64,000 nt of DNA, taken from contig ONEB01000002.1 of assembly GCA_900316745.1 (NCBI GenBank), positions 156,241 to 220,240 of the forward strand, given 5' to 3'. The notes beneath the pieces were generated by a model, which saw only the letters and a list, made by a program, of their open reading frames with translations, had not been told where the DNA came from and searched no databases. Both the position numbers and the translations under genes were made by a program. This DNA comes from an uncultured Eubacteriales bacterium. Lineage in GTDB: Bacteria; Bacillota; Clostridia; Oscillospirales; Oscillospiraceae. Below, one piece after another: positions 56,877 to 64,000 of the stretch; position 1 is the stretch's first letter; each line of letters starts with the position of its first letter.

Positions 56877-56899
<23 letters not shown>
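55805..56899 (+). CDS. hrcA: Heat-inducible transcription repressor HrcA
   Basis: A 364-residue repressor. ATG 55805 is preferred (GGAG six bases upstream) over earlier GTG/ATG codons at 55787/55793. N-terminal winged helix: TERKKKILAAVVQEYIRTAE, GSKTIAATAHLGCSSATIRN, then LEQPHTSAGRVPTAQGYRMY; the remaining residues form the GAF-like dimer domain with IGPENVAEEL and GLIGVVGPTRMDYSKVA. It binds CIRCE and depends on GroEL to stay folded. First gene of hrcA-grpE-dnaK-dnaJ; grpE overlaps its end by 23 bp. Confidence 0.96.
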
Positions 56900-59428
<2,529 letters not shown>

Positions 59429-59446
59429 TCCCACTTCCAAAACACA

Positions 59447-59481
59447 TTTGCGGGTGCGCGGTCTCTTCGCGCACCCGCAAA
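59447..59481. other. Strong hairpin between dnaK and dnaJ
   Basis: Perfect 14-bp stem TTTGCGGGTGCGCG/CGCGCACCCGCAAA with a seven-base loop, fifteen bases before the dnaJ start. No T-run follows, so it is more likely an mRNA stability or partial-attenuation element than a terminator. Confidence 0.65.
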
Positions 59482-59496
59482 CGAGGGTAATGACAT

Positions 59497-60642
59497 ATGG
59501 CAGAAAAACGAGATTATTATGAGGTGCTCGGCGTAGAGAAAAACGCCACGGACGAGGAGATCAAAAAGGCCTACCGCAAGCAGGCCAAAGCCAACCACCC
59601 CGACCTGCACCCCAACGATAAAGAGTGCGAGGCGCGCTTTAAGGAGATCAACGAGGCCTACGAGGTCCTGTCCGACGAGCAGAAGCGCAAGATGTACGAC
59701 CAGTACGGCCACGCGGCGTTCGATCCCAACGGCGGGTTCGGCGCGGGCGGCCCGGGCTTTGGCGGCTTCGGCGGCTTCGGCGGGTTCGGCGATATCTTCG
59801 GGGACATCTTCGGCGGCGGCTTCGGCGATATCTTCGGCGGCGGTCAGCGCGGCGGCCCGCAGCGCGGCGAGAATCTGCGCGTGCGCGTCACGGTCACGTT
59901 TGAGGAGGCGGCGTTCGGCTGCAACAAGGAGATCAACGTCGGCCGTGTCGAGCCCTGCCCGGACTGCGGCGGCTCCGGCGCAGCCAAGGGCACCCAGCCC
60001 GAAAAGTGCACCGAGTGCAACGGCACCGGCTCCGTGCGCACCACACAGCGCACGCCTTTTGGCATGGTGCAGTCCAGCGCTCCGTGCCGCAAGTGCGGCG
60101 GCCGCGGCAAGATTGTCCGCACGCCGTGCCCCAAGTGCGGCGGCAGAGGCGCCGTGCGCAAAAACCAGAAGATCAACATCAAGATCCCCGCAGGCATCGA
60201 CGACGGTCAGACCATCTCCCTGCGCGGACAGGGCAATGCCGGCGTGGACGGCGGTCCGCAGGGCGACCTGCTCGTGACCGTCATGGTCAAGCCCCACCCG
60301 CTCTTTGAGCGCGACGGCAACGCCGTGCTGCTCGAGATGCCCGTCACCTTTGCGCAGGCCGCGCTGGGCGACGAGATCGAGGTGCCCACGATCGACGGCA
60401 AGGTGAAGCTCACCATTCCCGAGGGCACGCAGCCCGGCAGCGTCTTCCGTCTGAGAGGCAAGGGCATCCCGTACCTCCAGTCCAAGAGCGGACGCGGCGA
60501 CCAGTTCGTCACGATCTCCGTCTCCGTGCCGAAGAACATGACCTCGGCGCAGAAGGAGAGCCTGCGCAGCTATGCCCGCGCGATGAACGAAAAAGTCCCC
60601 GAGAGCCGCGGCGGCATCTTCGGCGGAAAGAAAAGAAAATAA
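59497..60642 (+). CDS. dnaJ: Chaperone DnaJ (Hsp40)
   Basis: A 381-residue type I J-protein. J domain residues 1-70 with the H-P-D motif in [11 protein letters not shown], Gly/Phe-rich linker (about 75-125), zinc-finger domain with four CxxCxGxG motifs ([32 protein letters not shown]), and C-terminal substrate domain. It stimulates DnaK ATP hydrolysis and delivers clients. GAGGG precedes ATG. Last gene of the heat-shock operon; the usual next genes prmA and rsmE are not present here. Confidence 0.97.
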   Translation: MAEKRDYYEVLGVEKNATDEEIKKAYRKQAKANHPDLHPNDKECEARFKEINEAYEVLSDEQKRKMYDQYGHAAFDPNGGFGAGGPGFGGFGGFGGFGDIFGDIFGGGFGDIFGGGQRGGPQRGENLRVRVTVTFEEAAFGCNKEINVGRVEPCPDCGGSGAAKGTQPEKCTECNGTGSVRTTQRTPFGMVQSSAPCRKCGGRGKIVRTPCPKCGGRGAVRKNQKINIKIPAGIDDGQTISLRGQGNAGVDGGPQGDLLVTVMVKPHPLFERDGNAVLLEMPVTFAQAALGDEIEVPTIDGKVKLTIPEGTQPGSVFRLRGKGIPYLQSKSGRGDQFVTISVSVPKNMTSAQKESLRSYARAMNEKVPESRGGIFGGKKRK

Positions 60643-60655
60643 GCACCGTACCACC

Positions 60656-60690
60656 AGAGGACACCCGGCTGAGGTCGGATGTCCTCTTTT
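60656..60690 (+). terminator. Terminator after dnaJ
   Basis: AGAGGACA/TGTCCTCT stem (60656-60687) with a nested CCGGCTGAGGTCGG loop, then TTTT. Confidence 0.7.
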
Positions 60691-60711
60691 GCGTTTGAGA
60701 AAGGAAGCCCC

Positions 60712-61542
60712 ATGAGCGAAACACAATCCGAACGCCTGGATCTCCTCGTCGAGGCGTTCAAAGCCGACTCCGGCGTGTACCGGAATCTCGAGACGCCGCC
60801 GGACACGGACGGCAGGCGGCGGCTTTTGCGCTCGCTGATGAATGTGCGTCCGCCCCGCGCGCTGGACGCGGAAACGCTGCGCGTGCAGGACGCTTATCTG
60901 AAAGGTCGCGCGGCAGAGCTGGGCGTCATCGATGTGCAAACCATCCCGACCGTTGAGCAGAACCTCGGCAGCAAAAAGCCGCACGCCGACGTGCTCTCAA
61001 TCTGGCAGGGCGATATCACGAGACTCAAATGCGACGCCATCGTGAACGCCGCCAACAGCGAAATGCTCGGCTGCTTTCGCCCGATGCACACCTGCATCGA
61101 CAACTGCATCCACACCTACGCGGGCGTGCAGCTGCGGCTGGAGTGCGCCGAAAAAATGGACGCGCTGCGCCGCGTCCACGGGCAGCGCTACACGCAGCCC
61201 ACCGCCGTGCCGATGCTCACGGAGGGCTACAACCTCCCGGCAAGGAAGATCGTGCACATCGTGGGGCCGATCGTGGAGGATGCCCTCACGCCCGCGCTGG
61301 AGGCGGACCTCGCCGCATGCTACCGCAACACGCTCGACCTCTGCGCCGAACAGGGGCTGAAGACCGTCGCGTTCTGCTGCATCTCCACGGGCGTGTTCCG
61401 CTTCCCGCCCGACCGCGCGGCGGAGATCGCCGTCGAGACCGTGTCAAACTGGATTTCCGAGCATCCCGACAGGATGGAAAGGGTGATTTTTAATGTTCAT
61501 CAGGAAAAAAACCGAACCCGATACGAAGCGCTCCTCGCCTGA
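60712..61542 (+). CDS. Zinc-type macrodomain protein ADP-ribose hydrolase
   Basis: A 276-residue protein. ATG 60712 has AAAGGAAG six bases upstream. After a helical N-terminal extension the macrodomain begins with WQGDITRLKCDAIVNAANSE (99-118). LGCFRPMHTCIDNCIHTYAG (119-138) has the Cys/His cluster of the zinc-containing macrodomain class, and CISTGVFRFP (223-232) forms the phosphate loop. Known relatives remove mono-ADP-ribose from proteins modified by the neighbouring sirtuin. The gene overlaps that sirtuin by 50 bp. Zinc binding and demodification are inferred from the family. Confidence 0.9.
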   Translation: MSETQSERLDLLVEAFKADSGVYRNLETPPDTDGRRRLLRSLMNVRPPRALDAETLRVQDAYLKGRAAELGVIDVQTIPTVEQNLGSKKPHADVLSIWQGDITRLKCDAIVNAANSEMLGCFRPMHTCIDNCIHTYAGVQLRLECAEKMDALRRVHGQRYTQPTAVPMLTEGYNLPARKIVHIVGPIVEDALTPALEADLAACYRNTLDLCAEQGLKTVAFCCISTGVFRFPPDRAAEIAVETVSNWISEHPDRMERVIFNVHQEKNRTRYEALLA

Positions 61543-62509
61543 AGCAGCCGACGGCTACCGCGAGACGATCCGGCGCGGCATGCAGGCGGTGAACATGCCG
61601 TGCCGCCGCCGCGACGCAGACCCGGACGCGGAGCTGGAGCGGCTGCGCGCGGCGCTTGACAATGCCGACACCGTGGTGATCGGCGCGGGCGCGGGACTCT
61701 CGACCGCCGCGGGCTATACCTACGGCGGCGAGCGGTTCGCGCGCATCTTCCCGGACTTTCAGGCGCGCTTCGGCATCACGGACATGTACTCCGGCGGGTT
61801 CTATCCATACCCGGACGCCGAGACCCGCTGGGCGTTCTGGAGCCGCAACATCTACTTTAACCGCTTTGTCGCCCCGCCGAAGCCGGTCTATGATCAGCTG
61901 CTCGACCTCGTGCGGGACAAGGAGTATTTTGTCATCACAACGAACGTCGATCACTGCTTCCAGCGCGCGGGTTTTGAAAAGGCGCGCCTGTTTTACACGC
62001 AGGGGGACTACGGTCTTTTGCAGACCGCCGACGGCTTGAACGGCGAGACGTATGACAACGAGACGATGATCCCGCCGATGCTGGAGGCGCAGGGCTTTGT
62101 GCGGGATGAAAACGGCGCCTTTCAGCCTCCGGCGGACGGTACGCTCAAAATGCGCGTGCCCTCCGAGCTCGTGCCGCGCGACAGCACGGGCCGGGAGCTT
62201 ACGATGAACCTCCGCGCGGACGACACCTTCGTCGAGGACGCGGGCTGGAAGCGCGCCTCGGCTGCCTACGCCGAGTTCCTGCGACGCCACGAGGGGCTGA
62301 AGATCGTATTTCTCGAGCTCGGCGTCGGCGCGAACACCCCGGTCATCATCAAGTTCCCCTTCTGGCAGATGACGCTGGAAAACGAGAACGCCGCATACGT
62401 CTGTCTCAGCCGCAGCTCGGCGTTCTGCCCGGACGCGATCGCCGACCGCTCGATCTGCATCAACGGCGATATCGCCGACGTTCTGGAGCGCTTGACAAGC
62501 AGGCAATAA
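61493..62509 (+). CDS. Class M-like sirtuin (candidate protein mono-ADP-ribosyltransferase)
   Basis: A 338-residue SIR2-fold protein. NAD-binding VVIGAGAGLSTAAGYTYGGE (61-80), then ITTNVDHCFQRAGF (148-161) in place of the usual TQNVDGLH, and Q170-G-D-Y-G where canonical deacetylases have the catalytic His (H-G). These substitutions match SirTM sirtuins, which ADP-ribosylate proteins rather than deacetylate. The C-terminal half has LELGVGANTPVIIKFPFW. It overlaps the macrodomain gene by 50 bp. SirTM operons in pathogens also encode a GcvH-like lipoyl carrier and LplA; neither is present here, so the substrate is open. Confidence 0.88.
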   Translation: MFIRKKTEPDTKRSSPEAADGYRETIRRGMQAVNMPCRRRDADPDAELERLRAALDNADTVVIGAGAGLSTAAGYTYGGERFARIFPDFQARFGITDMYSGGFYPYPDAETRWAFWSRNIYFNRFVAPPKPVYDQLLDLVRDKEYFVITTNVDHCFQRAGFEKARLFYTQGDYGLLQTADGLNGETYDNETMIPPMLEAQGFVRDENGAFQPPADGTLKMRVPSELVPRDSTGRELTMNLRADDTFVEDAGWKRASAAYAEFLRRHEGLKIVFLELGVGANTPVIIKFPFWQMTLENENAAYVCLSRSSAFCPDAIADRSICINGDIADVLERLTSRQ

Positions 62510-62520
62510 TCTTTCATAAT
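62492..62520 (+). promoter_or_regulatory. SigmaA promoter of the MMPL transporter gene
   Basis: TTGACA (62492-62497), 17-nt spacer, CATAAT (62515-62520); it begins within the last codons of the sirtuin gene. Confidence 0.75.
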
Positions 62521-62567
62521 GATAGAAACAGGGCTATTTTACCATGATCTGATTAGGGGTTGCTGTC

Positions 62568-64000
62568 ATGAAAAAACTGGCTGAGCTTCTGGTGGATCGG
62601 CGGCGGATCTTTGCCGCGGTCACGCTGATCCTCACCCTGCTTTGCGCGTGGATGGCTTTGCGCGTGGAGATCAACACCGATATGTCCCGCTACCTCCCGT
62701 CGAAATCCCCGATGCGCCGCGGCACGGAGCTGCTCGGGGAGGCTTTTCCCGATGACGTGGCGCAGAGCTCGTTCCGGCTGGTGTTCACGGGGCTCGACGA
62801 GAGCGAGATCCCGGCGATCCGGCAGATGATCGCCGATCACGTCTATGTCTCGCGCGTGGAGTATGTCCCGGGCGACGCGCATTATAACCGCGACGGCAGA
62901 ACGCTCTTTGTCGTGTATGTGGACGCGGACTACGATTCCCACGAGGCGGCGAACGTGCAGTATGTGTTTACCGAGCAGTTTCGGGATTACGATTTCGAGA
63001 TCCGCACCAACGAGACGCCGAAGACCGAGGTGCCGTTTACGCTGCTTGCCATCGGCGTCGGGATCGTGGTCGTGATTCTGGTCGCCATGAGCAAGTCGTG
63101 GATCGAGCCCGTGCTGTTTCTGATCGCTATCGGCATGGCGGTGGTCATCAACTTCGGCTCGAATCTCATGTTCGGGTATATCTCGGATCTCACGCTTGCG
63201 ATCGGGCCGGTGCTGCAGCTCGTTTTGAGCATGGACTATTCGATCATCCTCATGAACCGCTACCGCGAGCAGCGCGGGCAGGGTCTTGAAAAGCGCGCGG
63301 CGATGACCTCGGCGCTCAGGGGCGCGTTCCCCTCCATCCTCTCAAGCTCGCTCACCACGGTCGTGGGTCTGCTCGCGCTCGCGTTCATGACGTTCAAGAT
63401 CGGGCGGGAGCTCGGCTTCGTGCTGGCAAAGGGCGTGTTCATCAGCATGGTGTGCGTGTTCACGGTGCTGCCGGCGCTGATCCTTGCCTGTGACGGTCTC
63501 GTGGAAAAGACCGCGAAAAAGACCCTCCCGCTGCCGACGGCGTGGCTCGCGCGGTACAGCGAGCGGGCGCGCCGCGTGATCCCGTTCGTGTTCGCGGCGC
63601 TGTTCGGCCTGTTTTTCTGGCTGCGGTCGTTCACGCCCATCATCTTCACGGAAAACCTCGTCGACGATCTCACGCCCGTCTTCCCGCGGGACAACACCGT
63701 TGTGCTGCTCTATGAAAACCGGGACGAGGGCGCCGTCGCGCCGCTCATCGCCGATCTGGAGCGGGACGAAAATGTGCGCATCGTGCAGGCCTACGCCAAC
63801 ACGCTGGGGCAGCCCCTCACGCGCGCTGAGATGACGGCGGCGATGGGGCAGCCGGACGACCCCGCCATGCCGCAGCTGGTTAACGCGATCTATGACGCTT
63901 ACAGCCCCGACCCCGACGCCGCCATGACGATTGAGCAGTTCGCGGAGCGCTTTACATCGAACGATCAGCTGAGGGAGTTTTTCGGCGAGCACGCGGAGCT
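62568..64000 (+). CDS. MMPL/RND family transporter (cut by window edge)
   Basis: The first 477 residues of a large membrane protein. One helix near residues 12-32, an extracytoplasmic loop with INTDMSRYLPSKSPMRRGTE, then five clustered helices (about 150-310) with DLTLAIGPVLQLVLSMDYSI and MNRYREQRGQG, where the Asp of SMDYS lies in the position of the proton-relay residue of MMPL proteins. Helix about 340-355 starts the next unit. The family exports lipids or hydrophobic compounds using the proton gradient. AGGGG precedes the ATG; own promoter. The remainder lies outside the window. Confidence 0.9.
   Translation, partial: MKKLAELLVDRRRIFAAVTLILTLLCAWMALRVEINTDMSRYLPSKSPMRRGTELLGEAFPDDVAQSSFRLVFTGLDESEIPAIRQMIADHVYVSRVEYVPGDAHYNRDGRTLFVVYVDADYDSHEAANVQYVFTEQFRDYDFEIRTNETPKTEVPFTLLAIGVGIVVVILVAMSKSWIEPVLFLIAIGMAVVINFGSNLMFGYISDLTLAIGPVLQLVLSMDYSIILMNRYREQRGQGLEKRAAMTSALRGAFPSILSSSLTTVVGLLALAFMTFKIGRELGFVLAKGVFISMVCVFTVLPALILACDGLVEKTAKKTLPLPTAWLARYSERARRVIPFVFAALFGLFFWLRSFTPIIFTENLVDDLTPVFPRDNTVVLLYENRDEGAVAPLIADLERDENVRIVQAYANTLGQPLTRAEMTAAMGQPDDPAMPQLVNAIYDAYSPDPDAAMTIEQFAERFTSNDQLREFFGEHAE

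Noticed and set aside
60656-62509. Toxin-antitoxin reading of the macrodomain-sirtuin pair
   Set aside because: DarTG-type systems pair a macrodomain with a DarT DNA ADP-ribosyltransferase; the partner here has a SIR2 fold, so a protein-modification pair is a better fit.

Overview
The window looks like part of a GC-rich, spore-forming anaerobic Clostridia chromosome, most likely Oscillospiraceae. The evidence is an intact set of Firmicutes genes (spoVAC, BofC-like, noc-type ParB, addAB, hrcA-grpE-dnaK-dnaJ with a CIRCE element, DUF1292, DUF1934 next to argS), Gram-positive promoters and AGGAGG ribosome sites, an S-box upstream of metK, and fermentative genes (4-hydroxybutyrate-type CoA-transferase, molybdopterin oxidoreductase, hypB). 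The taxon is inferred from gene content only. I found no tRNA, rRNA, CRISPR array, transposase, integrase or phage gene.

Layout. 1-8.2 kb: the start of a molybdopterin oxidoreductase (leftward), a hairpin-rich repeat, a probable 6S RNA, small conserved genes, a class A PBP, an SH3b-NlpC/P60 wall hydrolase and spoVAC. 8.3-12.9 kb: DUF1934-argS, an orphan DNA methyltransferase and a CoA-transferase. 13.0-24.9 kb: a cell-surface polysaccharide locus with rmlA, rmlC and rmlB, an unusual SDR in the usual rmlD role, five glycosyltransferases (two a tandem duplicate pair), an acyltransferase and a Wzm/Wzt-type ABC exporter. 25.0-31.4 kb: methionine/SAM metabolism, with a split cobalamin-dependent methionine synthase (activation domain as a separate gene), a fused homocysteine methyltransferase-MTHFR, and a convergent metK under a SAM-I riboswitch. 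31.4-36.5 kb: ppk with an unusual C-terminal tail, hypB, a DUF378 protein, a 276-bp inverted-repeat element and noc. 36.5-46.4 kb: addBA and trkA-trkH, all leftward. 46.5-49.9 kb: a leftward yfmF-lgt-small protein-membrane protein operon. 50.1-52.8 kb: a VWA/DUF2201 protein with a degenerate zincin motif, paired with a MoxR-like AAA+ ATPase. 53.1-55.6 kb: a YigZ/IMPACT protein, hflX and a NifX-like protein with a ten-cysteine tail. 55.7-60.6 kb: the HrcA/CIRCE heat-shock operon. 60.7-62.5 kb: a zinc-type macrodomain hydrolase overlapping a class-M-like sirtuin (reversible ADP-ribosylation pair). 62.6 kb to the end: an MMPL/RND transporter, cut by the window edge.

The accessory signals most worth attention are the macrodomain-sirtuin pair without the usual lipoyl-carrier partners, two copies of a hairpin repeat whose loops are conserved while the stem sequences change compensatorily, the VWA-MoxR pair, and palindromic repeats that supply the stop codons of two convergent genes. 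Starts were set by ribosome-binding site; all functions are family-level inferences from reading the sequence.
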